Assembly: GCA_024508725.1 (NCBI GenBank)
Contig: JANINS010000004.1
Location: 514,163 to 578,162 of the forward strand
DNA from: Chitinophagaceae bacterium
GTDB lineage: Bacteria; Bacteroidota; Bacteroidia; Chitinophagales; Chitinophagaceae
Reading direction: 5' to 3'
DNA: 64,000 bases
The notes under the pieces were generated by a model. That model was not told the DNA's origin. It did no database searches and was given only the letters and a program-made list of their open reading frames with translations. Shown here piece after piece: positions 35,241-44,512 of the stretch. A program made the translations under genes and the position numbers. Within the stretch, counting starts at the first letter, position 1; each line of letters begins with the position of its first letter.

Positions 35241-36443
35241 CTATGGCACTGCAGCCCTGAAAATGCATGCTTTATTTGCGGCTTTCAATGTATATTCTGC
35301 CCCGGCAAACGCAATAAAAACATCTCCTTTTGTTAATTCAAGTGTGTTCGCAGCTTCGGCGGTACAATTTCCATCAATACAAATTAATATTTCGGGAGAT
35401 GATGCTTGTGAATGATAAGTATCGGCTTCATTCAGTTCAACTTTACTTATCATAAAATCCTCAACAGGAAAACGGAAAGTTTTTTCAGCACTTTCACTAA
35501 TTCCATCTAAGATCTCAGGCATAACAGCTTCGAACCTCGTATGTTTTATTAGTTCATCGATATCGATGTGTTTATTCGTAAGTCCGGCTCTTAATACATT
35601 ATCACTATTAGCCATTAATTCAATATTCTGTCCCTGCAGGTATGCATGCGGTACACCTGCATCCTGGAAAATAGCTTCTCCAGGTTTTAAGTACACGAGG
35701 TTGAAGAAGTAAATGGAGAAAATTCCTTTATCAATATTCTTTGGTTGTTTGTTCAGGTAATATTCTCCCACCCAGTATCCGGGTTCATCCTTTTCCGATT
35801 CATGAAAACTTCTTCTGCGAACTTCTTTTTGAACAATAGGTAACAATATGGTGTCAACTTCCTGTTGCGGAAGTTCCATTACATACCTGTACAAGCCCTC
35901 ATATCCTTCACTTTCGAGAATAGGGATCAATGATCTGAACTGCGGAACCGAAGAAAGAACTTCTCTTAACGCTTTCTCGGGTTTAAATCCATGCAGCAGC
36001 CAGAAATCACTCAAAGCGATCATCACTTCAGGTTTATGATTCCGGTCTTTGTAATTTCTTTTTGGTGATGAGATATCTACCCCACGTTCTTCTTCTGCTT
36101 CAAATCCTTTTTCAGCTTCTTGTTTCGTAGGATGTACTTGAATAGAAAGCATCTCACGAACATCCAGCACTTTGAATAAATACGGAAGCTCACCAAATCG
36201 TTGCAAAGTTTTATTGCCTAATAATTCCGGTTGGTCTTTTAGAATTTTGTTAAGCAATGTAGGAGCTGAGCCATTCTCAATCGTTGCAGGAGCACCACTA
36301 TGAGCTCCCATCCAGTATTCTGCAAATGGTTTTTTTTCAGTGTTGTCAATACCCAATAGCTGGGGAATATATTCATATCCACCCCAGGCATAATGTTGAA
36401 CAGCACCTTTTAATGTATAGATGTTGCGAGGGTCAATTCTCAT
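35241..36443 (-). CDS. manA: Mannose-6-phosphate isomerase, class I
   Basis: 400 residues, cytoplasmic zinc enzyme interconverting mannose-6-phosphate and fructose-6-phosphate for GDP-mannose supply or mannose use. Class I marks are YTLKGAVQHYAWGGYEYIPQLLG at the N-terminus, AEYWMGAHSGAPA, the zinc-site segment LSIQVHPTKQEAEKGF, NHKPEVMIAL, and the GEAIFQDAGVPHAYLQGQNIELMANSDNVLRAG stretch (in parts). Ends in the cupin-like C-terminal domain. Divergent from yraN across only 27 bases, so the two promoters overlap. Confidence 0.95.
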   Translation of the reverse strand: MRIDPRNIYTLKGAVQHYAWGGYEYIPQLLGIDNTEKKPFAEYWMGAHSGAPATIENGSAPTLLNKILKDQPELLGNKTLQRFGELPYLFKVLDVREMLSIQVHPTKQEAEKGFEAEEERGVDISSPKRNYKDRNHKPEVMIALSDFWLLHGFKPEKALREVLSSVPQFRSLIPILESEGYEGLYRYVMELPQQEVDTILLPIVQKEVRRRSFHESEKDEPGYWVGEYYLNKQPKNIDKGIFSIYFFNLVYLKPGEAIFQDAGVPHAYLQGQNIELMANSDNVLRAGLTNKHIDIDELIKHTRFEAVMPEILDGISESAEKTFRFPVEDFMISKVELNEADTYHSQASSPEILICIDGNCTAEAANTLELTKGDVFIAFAGAEYTLKAANKACIFRAAVP

Positions 36444-36460
36444 TTGTATCTTTTGGTCTG

Positions 36461-36468
36461 CAAAAATA
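36461..36468 (-). promoter_or_regulatory. -7 promoter element of manA
   Basis: Minus-strand TATTTTTG, full consensus, 17 nt before the manA ATG and immediately in front of the opposite yraN ATG (36471). Confidence 0.55.
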
Positions 36469-36470
36469 AA

Positions 36471-36824
36471 ATGGGCAATAAAAGTACAGGTTCTAAGGGA
36501 GAAGAAATGGCTTCAGTTTACCTGCAGCAAATTGGTTTCGAAATTATTGAACGAAACTGGCGTTTCAGGCATTGGGAAGTGGATATTATCGCTTCTAAAA
36601 ATGATCGGTTGCATTTCTTCGAGATCAAAACCCGAACGTCAGATAAATACGGCAAGCCTGAAGAGAGCATTGGTTATAAAAAGATGCAAAATCTAAAGAA
36701 TGCTGCAGAAGAGTATCAATACCAGAATCCCAGTTGGAAATACGTGCAGTTCGATGTACTTGCTATATCAATGTACAACGACGAACCTGTAGAGTATTTT
36801 TATATTGAGGATGTTTATTTTTAG
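36471..36824 (+). CDS. yraN: YraN family (UPF0102) endonuclease-like protein
   Basis: 117 residues from ATG 36471 (MGNKSTGSKGEEMASVYLQQ). A TTG nine codons earlier is less likely because it would sit over the divergent promoter. The restriction-endonuclease-like core is visible: KGEEMA with Glu, then NWRFRHWEVDIIASKNDRLHFFEIKTRTS (in parts), which carries the E-VDII and F-EIKTR catalytic-type residues. The exact cellular role of YraN is unresolved; links to Holliday-junction processing have been proposed. The stop is followed at once by a dispersed repeat. Confidence 0.9.
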   Translation: MGNKSTGSKGEEMASVYLQQIGFEIIERNWRFRHWEVDIIASKNDRLHFFEIKTRTSDKYGKPEESIGYKKMQNLKNAAEEYQYQNPSWKYVQFDVLAISMYNDEPVEYFYIEDVYF

Positions 36825-36892
36825 TCGACCAGCTGCAGTATTACTATTAAACTTCGTTGTGTCACTCTCTTGTACGTTCAGTACAATACTGG
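36825..36892 (-). repeat. Dispersed intergenic repeat, copy 5 (GACACAAC subtype)
   Basis: Minus-strand copy filling the whole convergent yraN/YkgJ gap. On the minus strand it reads GAACGTACAAGAGAGTGAC, ACAACGAAG, TTTAATAGTAATACTGCAGCTGGT. Confidence 0.78.
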
Positions 36893-36893
36893 A

Positions 36894-37445
36894 CTATTTC
36901 GCCAATACGATCCGCTTCACCTTCACCGGAGGAACTTTGATCGTCAGCGGTAACTTCTGCATCATATTCTCCACCATCATATAAGTAGCCGGACAATATT
37001 CAATATTCTGCTGGTGTACATGAATATACTCCTTCATCTTCTTCTTATTCAGGTGTGGAAATCCGGCACAATCATCCGGACGAACTTCATAGATCGAACA
37101 CATATTCGTGGTAAGATTAAGGAACTGGCAAGGCTGCGATTTGTTCATCCAGTCGCCATCTTTTGCATCGTAATACAACCATTTTTCAGTGAAGGCTGTT
37201 GCAGTCATTCCCAAATGAGCTGAGATTCTCCTGATGTCTTTTCTTGTAAAAGTGGGACTCATCTTCTTACAACAATTGGCACAACTCAGGCAATCAACAT
37301 TTTGCCATACATGAGCATTGAGCTCATCAGCTAAAACATCCAGGTGACGTGGTGGATTTTTCTCAATCTTGGAAAGATACTTTTTGAACGTTTTTTTATT
37401 GTGTCTCACCCGTTGTTTAAACGCTCTGAAATTCACTGGTAACAT
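36894..37445 (-). CDS. YkgJ-type cysteine-cluster protein
   Basis: 183 residues from ATG 37445 (MLPVNFRAFKQRVRHNKKTF). ATGs at 37502 and 37535 are in frame, but 37535 overlaps xerD and 37502 directly abuts a -7 element, so the inner start is preferred. The family cluster CLSCANCCKKMSPTFT (C-x2-C-x2-C-C), QPCQFL, NMCSIYEVRPDDCAGFP and YCPATYMM give at least eight cysteines, suited to binding zinc or an iron-sulfur centre. Function of the family is unknown. Cytoplasmic. Confidence 0.8.
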   Translation of the reverse strand: MLPVNFRAFKQRVRHNKKTFKKYLSKIEKNPPRHLDVLADELNAHVWQNVDCLSCANCCKKMSPTFTRKDIRRISAHLGMTATAFTEKWLYYDAKDGDWMNKSQPCQFLNLTTNMCSIYEVRPDDCAGFPHLNKKKMKEYIHVHQQNIEYCPATYMMVENMMQKLPLTIKVPPVKVKRIVLAK

Positions 37446-37502
37446 GTGTGGATATGTCTTTAGATGCTTAGCAAACGAAATAATATTATTATTGTACACC
37501 AT

Positions 37503-37510
37503 CAAAACTA
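37503..37510 (-). promoter_or_regulatory. Candidate -7 element of the YkgJ-type gene
   Basis: Minus-strand TAGTTTTG, full consensus, directly abutting an in-frame ATG (37502) and 57 nt before the preferred start. It overlaps the region just upstream of xerD. Confidence 0.4.
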
Positions 37511-37522
37511 TTCTTTCAACAG

Positions 37523-38425
37523 ATGTGGGAAGCATATAAAAAAGGATTTAAAGCCTGGCTGCAACTAGAGAAATCACTAAGCGATAACTCTGTTGAATCT
37601 TACCTGAGGGATGTGGAAAAGCTCACAGAATACATGCAGGCTTCCGCTAATATGAAGTCTCCTGCAGAAGTAGAGTTAAAAGACCTTCAGCATTTTCTCA
37701 AGTGGGTGAATGAACTTGGAATGACGGCAACTTCGCAGGCACGGATCATTTCAGGTATTCGCAGTTTTTATAAATACTGTTTGATGGAGCAGATTACAAA
37801 TACAGATCCTTCTGCATTGTTAGAAGCGCCAAAAACAAGACGAAAACTACCGGATGTTTTGAATCTCGATGAGATCGAGAACATGCTTTCTAAGATCGAC
37901 CTTAGCACGCCTGAAGGCAATCGCAATAAAGCCATTCTCGAGACGATGTATAGTTGTGGACTGAGGGTGAGTGAAGTGGTGAATCTCAGGATCAGTTGTT
38001 TGTATTTGGATGTAGGTTTTATTAAAGTGATCGGTAAAGGCGATAAAGAAAGATTGGTTCCTATTGGAAGCGATGCAACCAAGTACATCAAGCTTTATAA
38101 AGACACCGTTCGTGTTCACCAGGAAGTGAAAAAAGGCAATGACGACATTTTGTTTTTAAACAGGAGAGGAGCCAAACTTTCAAGAGTGATGATATTTTAT
38201 ATCATTAAAGACCTGGCTGGCAAAGCCGGAATACAAAAAGAAGTTTCGCCACATACATTCCGCCATTCATTTGCAACGCATTTAGTAGAAGGTGGTGCTG
38301 ACCTGAGAGCTGTTCAGGAAATGTTAGGTCATGAAAGCATCACCACTACAGAAATATACACTCACATGGACAGGGATTTTTTAAGAAGTACGTTGCAGCA
38401 GTTTCATCCTGCATTTAAGAAATAA
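37523..38425 (+). CDS. xerD: Tyrosine recombinase XerD
   Basis: 300 residues. Site-specific recombinase acting at dif to resolve chromosome dimers, normally with XerC. The N-terminal SAM-like core-binding domain (WLQLEKSLSDNSVESYLRDVEKL, in part) is followed by the catalytic domain with Arg148 (YSCGLRVSEVV), Lys (IGKGDKERLVPIG), the H-x-x-R box (SPHTFRHSFATHL), the second His (LGHESITTTEIYTH) and nucleophile Tyr279. All catalytic residues are present. It is a housekeeping enzyme, not a sign of an integrated element: no att-like repeats or phage genes flank it. Confidence 0.94.
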   Translation: MWEAYKKGFKAWLQLEKSLSDNSVESYLRDVEKLTEYMQASANMKSPAEVELKDLQHFLKWVNELGMTATSQARIISGIRSFYKYCLMEQITNTDPSALLEAPKTRRKLPDVLNLDEIENMLSKIDLSTPEGNRNKAILETMYSCGLRVSEVVNLRISCLYLDVGFIKVIGKGDKERLVPIGSDATKYIKLYKDTVRVHQEVKKGNDDILFLNRRGAKLSRVMIFYIIKDLAGKAGIQKEVSPHTFRHSFATHLVEGGADLRAVQEMLGHESITTTEIYTHMDRDFLRSTLQQFHPAFKK

Positions 38426-38433
38426 TGAGTGAT

Positions 38434-38450
38434 TCACTCTTCGAGAGTGA
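38434..38450. terminator. Hairpin between convergent xerD and acyP
   Basis: 7-bp stem TCACTCT/AGAGTGA with a TCG loop, 8 bases after the xerD stop. The following T run is weak, so termination efficiency is uncertain. Confidence 0.45.
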
Positions 38451-38456
38451 GCCACT

Positions 38457-38723
38457 CTATTTAACTATTTTAAAGTTCTCAAATTGTTCTGGTTCTTTTT
38501 CGGTTACAGTCACCTTATCCACTTTTGCTTTGCCGGGTCCTTTCTTAGACCATTCAACAAATTCTTTCACCAGGTCTTCGTCACCGGTAACCACAGCTTC
38601 TACATCACCTTCTTTGGTGTTCCTGATCCAACCGGTAATGTCTAATTGTTCTGCCACATCTTTTGCCGCAGCTCTGTAAAAAACGCCTTGTACTTTTCCT
38701 TTGATGAGTAGATGAATGGTCAT
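38457..38723 (-). CDS. acyP: Acylphosphatase
   Basis: 88 residues from ATG 38723 (MTIHLLIKGKVQGVFYR); a longer frame from 38756 runs into the upstream terminator. It hydrolyses acyl phosphates. The catalytic pair is present: Arg17 in GKVQGVFYR and Asn35 in GWIRNTKEGDVEAVVTG. The C-terminus FKIVK completes the ferredoxin-like fold. A TATATTG sequence 4 nt before the ATG may be a weak promoter. Confidence 0.93.
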   Translation of the reverse strand: MTIHLLIKGKVQGVFYRAAAKDVAEQLDITGWIRNTKEGDVEAVVTGDEDLVKEFVEWSKKGPGKAKVDKVTVTEKEPEQFENFKIVK

Positions 38724-38739
38724 GCTGCAATATAAAAAT

Positions 38740-38769
38740 AAAAGCCGGCGACCCATTTCACCGGCTTTT
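38740..38769 (-). terminator. Terminator after the bactofilin gene
   Basis: On the minus strand, stem AAAAGCCGG/CCGGCTTTT with a 12-nt loop followed by ATTTTTATATT, just upstream of acyP. Confidence 0.8.
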
Positions 38770-38796
38770 GACCATTCTGCTAAAAAAAGACAAAGT

Positions 38797-39198
38797 TTAT
38801 ACTGCGGCTTGCATTGTATTTTCTTCTAAAAGCCTGATAGAAGGCTGTGTTCCGGTGATCCTGCAGTTTCCATTGAACTGAACCGTAGGTTCAATGCTTA
38901 ATTTTCCTGCAGTGATATCGCCTTTAACATCAGCTTCAGTTTTTAAACACAGGAGATCTTTTACGATGATGTTCCCTGAAACTTTTCCATTGATGTCGGC
39001 ACGGTGTGCAACAATGTTTCCTTCGATCACACCACCAGAACCCAATACTACTCTTGCAGAGGAATGAATGTTGCCGATGAGTTTTCCATCGATCCTTATA
39101 TCAGCATTTACCGTTAATTCTCCCCTGATCTCCATTTCGCTGCCAATGATGCTGGTTTGACCAATTGCTATTGGCTGTGATTTTTTAGAGTGGAACAT
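38797..39198 (-). CDS. Bactofilin (polymer-forming cytoskeletal protein)
   Basis: 133 residues. The central bactofilin (DUF583) beta-helix is clear: IIGSEMEIRGELTVNADIRIDGKLIGNIHS, VVLGSGGVIEGNIVAHRADINGKVSGNI and EADVKGDITAGKLSIEP (in parts). Bactofilins assemble into cytoplasmic or membrane-associated filaments that organise envelope synthesis or cell shape. No peptidase partner (often M23) is adjacent. Start ATG 39198 gives the short disordered N-terminus usual in the family. Confidence 0.92.
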   Translation of the reverse strand: MFHSKKSQPIAIGQTSIIGSEMEIRGELTVNADIRIDGKLIGNIHSSARVVLGSGGVIEGNIVAHRADINGKVSGNIIVKDLLCLKTEADVKGDITAGKLSIEPTVQFNGNCRITGTQPSIRLLEENTMQAAV

Positions 39199-39276
39199 AA
39201 GTGGTGTTTTTCGGTTACAGGATATTCAATTCTGTCTTAATAACGGCAGTGGTTGAATTTATATTGTGCAGTAAGA

Positions 39277-41047
<1,771 letters not shown>

Positions 41048-41070
41048 TATTTGCGATAAACTAGTAAGTG

Positions 41071-41096
41071 AAAGTCCTGCGAAAGCAGGACTTTTT
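41071..41096 (+). terminator. Terminator after the ABC-F gene
   Basis: 10-bp stem AAAGTCCTGC/GCAGGACTTT with a GAAA tetraloop, then Ts. Its T run overlaps the first TACGTA box of the toxin-antitoxin operator. Confidence 0.88.
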
Positions 41097-41126
41097 ACGT
41101 ATAACTATTTTTCTTTTTACGTATAA
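41091..41126 (+). promoter_or_regulatory. Candidate toxin-antitoxin operator: duplicated 14-bp box
   Basis: CTTTTTACGTATAA occurs exactly at 41091-41104 and again at 41113-41126, a 22-bp start-to-start spacing (two helical turns). Each box holds the palindrome TACGTA. They lie just upstream of the TACTTTTA -7-like element, where an RHH antitoxin could bind and autorepress. Confidence 0.5.
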
Positions 41127-41130
41127 ATTG

Positions 41131-41138
41131 TACTTTTA
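41131..41138 (+). promoter_or_regulatory. Candidate -7 element of the toxin-antitoxin operon
   Basis: TACTTTTA, one mismatch at the last base, 17 nt before the antitoxin ATG. Confidence 0.4.
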
Positions 41139-41155
41139 GGTTGAAATGATGGGAT

Positions 41156-41416
41156 ATGGACAGCAAAATCACATTAAGTTTCAATCAAACAGTTATTGAG
41201 CAGGCAAAGCAATATGCTGAAGCAAATAACATCAGCTTGTCAAGACTGATTGAATTCCTGCTGAAAAAAGTTACTTCAGGTGGTTACAATTCCCTGGAAG
41301 AATTTCCGATCTCAGATTGGGTAAATCAACTTGCCGAAGGTCAGGCAGAATACAAAACGGCTAAAAGAACGAGGAAAGCCGCTAAATCAGCATATTTTTC
41401 AGCTAAACGCAAATGA
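41156..41416 (+). CDS. DUF6364-type antitoxin (RHH-like)
   Basis: 86 residues. The N-terminal half has a ribbon-helix-helix pattern: the strand KITLSFNQ, then VIEQAKQYAEANNISLSRLIEFLLKKV (in part). The C-terminal half (EEFPISDWVNQLAEGQAEYK and a Lys/Arg-rich tail) would wrap the toxin. Its stop overlaps the next start by ATGA, the usual coupling of type II toxin-antitoxin pairs. It probably binds the duplicated TACGTA boxes upstream. Family name is a recognition by pattern; the antitoxin role follows from the PIN neighbour. Confidence 0.75.
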   Translation: MDSKITLSFNQTVIEQAKQYAEANNISLSRLIEFLLKKVTSGGYNSLEEFPISDWVNQLAEGQAEYKTAKRTRKAAKSAYFSAKRK

Positions 41417-41841
41417 GGATTTTCCTTGATGCCAATATTATTGTTTCTGTACTGAATAAGGAGTACCCTTTGTTCACTTATTCTTCAAGAATATTGAGTC
41501 TGGCAGGAAACAAAGGTTTCCAGGTATTTACATCTCCTCTATGTCTTGCCATAGCATGGTATTTTGCCGAAAAGAAATCAGGCGCTAAAATAGCAAAGCA
41601 AAAGATCGAAATTCTTTTGCTGCATCTGCAGATCAGTGGAGTTGATGAGCAGGTTGTTCAGCAAACTGTGAAAAATAAAAAGATCAAAGATTTTGAAGAT
41701 GGACTGGAATATTATTCAGCAATAAAACATAAATGCGAATATATCATCACGGAAGATGTATCTGATTTTTACTTTGCTGATGTTGAAGTCATGCAAAGTG
41801 AACACTTCCTTCAGCATCTTTCAACTTTAAATAGGCGATAA
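41413..41841 (+). CDS. PIN-domain ribonuclease toxin
   Basis: 142 residues. PIN-fold acidic residues are visible: Asp6 in MRIFLDANIIVSVL, the Asp/Glu pair in KDFEDGLEYYSA, and the Asp in CEYIITEDVSDF. VapC-like toxins of this type cut RNA (tRNA, rRNA or mRNA) when the antitoxin is lost. The gene overlaps the antitoxin by 4 bases. The length (142 against about 130) is normal. No second toxin pair is in the window. Confidence 0.82.
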   Translation: MRIFLDANIIVSVLNKEYPLFTYSSRILSLAGNKGFQVFTSPLCLAIAWYFAEKKSGAKIAKQKIEILLLHLQISGVDEQVVQQTVKNKKIKDFEDGLEYYSAIKHKCEYIITEDVSDFYFADVEVMQSEHFLQHLSTLNRR

Positions 41842-41870
41842 TTTTTATCTTCAATCCAAACTTTTGCTTC

Positions 41871-44423
41871 ATGAGAAATCTGCTTGTCGTTGTACTGGCT
41901 GTATGTGCTATCGCTTCTAAAGCACAGGATCTGGATTACTACCTGCCAAAGAATGTTTCTTACAATCCCGCCATACCAACTCCAAAGTCTGTGATCTATC
42001 ATGAAATAGGTGAGTGGCATGTAACACATGATCGATTGGTGAACTACATGAAAGCAGTTGATGCAGCTTCCGACAGGATCACCCTGCAGATAACAGGTTA
42101 TACATACGAAGGCAGACCTCAATTGGCTTTGTTTATTACGTCTCCCTCTAATCAGCAGAAATTAGAACAGATCAGGCAACAGCATATTCAACTAGCAGAT
42201 GCAAATACATCGACTTCGCTGGATGTTGACAAGATGCCGATCGTAGTTTGGATGGGCTATAGCATTCATGGAAACGAATCAAGTGGTGCAAATGCATCCC
42301 TTTTAGCAGCATATTACCTGGCTGCAGCACAGGGAAAAGAAGTAGATAAACTGTTGGAGAATACAGTGATCATTCTTGATCCTTCTTTCAATCCGGATGG
42401 ACTCAATCGTTTTGCTACGTGGGCGAATATGCACAAGAGTAAAACAATGGTCTCAGATCCTAATGCAAGAGAATTTAATGAAGTTTGGCCGGGAGGCAGA
42501 TTCAATCATTATTGGTTTGACTTGAACCGTGACTGGCTTCCTGCTCAGCATGTAGAAAGCCAGAGCAGGTTGAAAGTATTTCATGACTGGAAGCCGAATA
42601 TCCTTACTGATCATCATGAACAAGGAAGCAATGCAACTTTCTTTTTTCAGCCGGGAGTTCCTTCAAGAGTAAATCCCAATACACCAGTTAAAAATCAACA
42701 ACTAACTGCAGCGATTGGAAACTATCATGCAAAATTCTTAGACAGCATCGGCTCACTATATTTTACCAAGGAAGGTTATGATGATTTCTATTATGGTAAA
42801 GGCTCCACTTTTCCTGATATTCATGGTGCAGTGGGAATTTTGTTTGAGCAGGCCAGCAGTCGTGGTCATGCACAGGAAACAGCCAATGGACTACTTACAT
42901 TTCCGTTTACAATAAGGAACCAGTTTGTTACATCTCTTTCAACTTTAGAAGCAGCAAAGAATCTGAGAAAAGAAATGTTGAACTATCAAAGAGATTTTTA
43001 TAAAGATGTGAAAGCTGAGGCGGAAGCTTCACCTATAAAAGCTTATGTTTTTGGTGATGAGAAGGATAAAGGGAAAACGGAAGTATTCGTTGATATGATG
43101 TTGAGGCAGCAGGTGAAGATCTATAAATTGAAAGAGAATATTTCGATCGATGGAAAGCAGTTCAACACAAATTCAACTTATGTCATTCCAACGAATCAAC
43201 CACAATACAAGCTGATCAAAATAGTGTTCGAAAAGACATTTGATTACAAGGATAGTTTATTTTACGACGTAACGGCCTGGACAATGTCGCTGGCATTTGG
43301 CTTGCCTTACGGAGAAGTGAAAACATCTTCCGCAAATCTTTTAGGTCAACAATTGACATCTATAAATGGTGCCTCTGCAAATATGATTGGCGGGTCGAGT
43401 AGTTATGGCTATTTGATCAGGTGGAATGAACTGCTTGCTCCAAAAGTGTTATATAACTTACAGGCAAATGGAATTCAAGCGAAGGTTGCAACTCAGAAGT
43501 TATCTATAAATCTGAATGGTAAAAATGAAGTTTTTGATTATGGAACGATATTCATTTCTGCAAATCAACCAGGTAAATCAACTCAGGATGTTTATCAATT
43601 GATTCAATCAGCAATCAAGGAAACTTCGGTAGATGTGTATGCAGTCAAAAGCAGTTTCGCCTCTGGAGGAATCGATCTCGGCAGCAACAGTTTTTCACCT
43701 GTAAAACAACCTAAGATCATGATGTTTGGAGGAGTAGGAACCAGCGCAACAGATGTTGGTGAGATATGGCATATGCTGGATCAAAGAATGAGCATACCTG
43801 TTTCTATTGTTGATGTAGATCGTTTTAACAGCATCGATCTAAATTACAATGTCATCATTATGTCTTCAGGAAATTATCGCAACCTGGACAAAAGTGCACA
43901 GGATAAACTCAGGAACTGGATCAGTAATGGAGGAACGCTGATTGCTACAGAAGATGCAACAAGATACCTTGCTCAGAACGGATTTACCAAAGTACTGTTC
44001 AAAAGCGATTCAGCAAAACGAGATACAGTCAGAACAATGCCTTATTACCTCCGTTCAGATGAACAAAGAGCCAAGGAAATGGCAGGATCGATATTCGAAG
44101 CAAGGCTTGATCTTACTCATCCCATCTGTTATGGTTACACGCAGCCAACAGTTTCTGTGTTTAAATCAAATACCATGTTCATGGATAAGAACAACGGTTA
44201 TTACGATGCTCCGGTGATCTATACAGAAGATCCTTTGCAAAGTGGTTATTTGTATCGTGGATATAAGAACGTAATAAAAAATAGCGCTGTTATCAATATT
44301 GATCAGCTGGGCAGAGGAAAAGTAATATCCATGGTAGACAACCTTAATTTCAGGGCGTTTTGGTTGGGAACTTCAAAACTCTTCATGAATTCAATTTATT
44401 TCGGAGATATAATTCGCTTGTAA
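41871..44423 (+). CDS. Secreted M14 zinc carboxypeptidase with C-terminal amidotransferase-like domain
   Basis: 850 residues. A signal peptide (MRNLLVVVLAVCAIASKAQ) leads into an M14 domain: H-x-x-E zinc ligands in GYSIHGNESSGANAS, DPSFNPDGLNRFATWAN, DLNRDWLPAQHVESQ with the third His ligand, and an ILFEQASSRG segment likely to hold the catalytic Glu. After a linker, about residues 610-740 (IMMFGGVGTSATDVGEIWHMLDQ, in part; DKLRNWISNGGTLIATEDATRYL, in part) resemble a GATase1/ThuA-like fold. Exported peptidase of unknown substrate. AACTTTTG, one base from consensus, stands exactly 4 nt before the ATG. Confidence 0.85.
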   Translation: MRNLLVVVLAVCAIASKAQDLDYYLPKNVSYNPAIPTPKSVIYHEIGEWHVTHDRLVNYMKAVDAASDRITLQITGYTYEGRPQLALFITSPSNQQKLEQIRQQHIQLADANTSTSLDVDKMPIVVWMGYSIHGNESSGANASLLAAYYLAAAQGKEVDKLLENTVIILDPSFNPDGLNRFATWANMHKSKTMVSDPNAREFNEVWPGGRFNHYWFDLNRDWLPAQHVESQSRLKVFHDWKPNILTDHHEQGSNATFFFQPGVPSRVNPNTPVKNQQLTAAIGNYHAKFLDSIGSLYFTKEGYDDFYYGKGSTFPDIHGAVGILFEQASSRGHAQETANGLLTFPFTIRNQFVTSLSTLEAAKNLRKEMLNYQRDFYKDVKAEAEASPIKAYVFGDEKDKGKTEVFVDMMLRQQVKIYKLKENISIDGKQFNTNSTYVIPTNQPQYKLIKIVFEKTFDYKDSLFYDVTAWTMSLAFGLPYGEVKTSSANLLGQQLTSINGASANMIGGSSSYGYLIRWNELLAPKVLYNLQANGIQAKVATQKLSINLNGKNEVFDYGTIFISANQPGKSTQDVYQLIQSAIKETSVDVYAVKSSFASGGIDLGSNSFSPVKQPKIMMFGGVGTSATDVGEIWHMLDQRMSIPVSIVDVDRFNSIDLNYNVIIMSSGNYRNLDKSAQDKLRNWISNGGTLIATEDATRYLAQNGFTKVLFKSDSAKRDTVRTMPYYLRSDEQRAKEMAGSIFEARLDLTHPICYGYTQPTVSVFKSNTMFMDKNNGYYDAPVIYTEDPLQSGYLYRGYKNVIKNSAVINIDQLGRGKVISMVDNLNFRAFWLGTSKLFMNSIYFGDIIRL

Positions 44424-44512
44424 ACAGGCAGCTAATCTTATTGTTAATGTGTCTCAGTTAAGTAACGAAAAGAATATTTTTATGGGTTGAATGCTACTTA
44501 TCTGAAATAGAA

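Noticed and set aside
37523-38425. Integrase of a genomic island
   Set aside because: The sequence fits housekeeping XerD. No att duplication, tRNA junction or phage-type cargo surrounds it.
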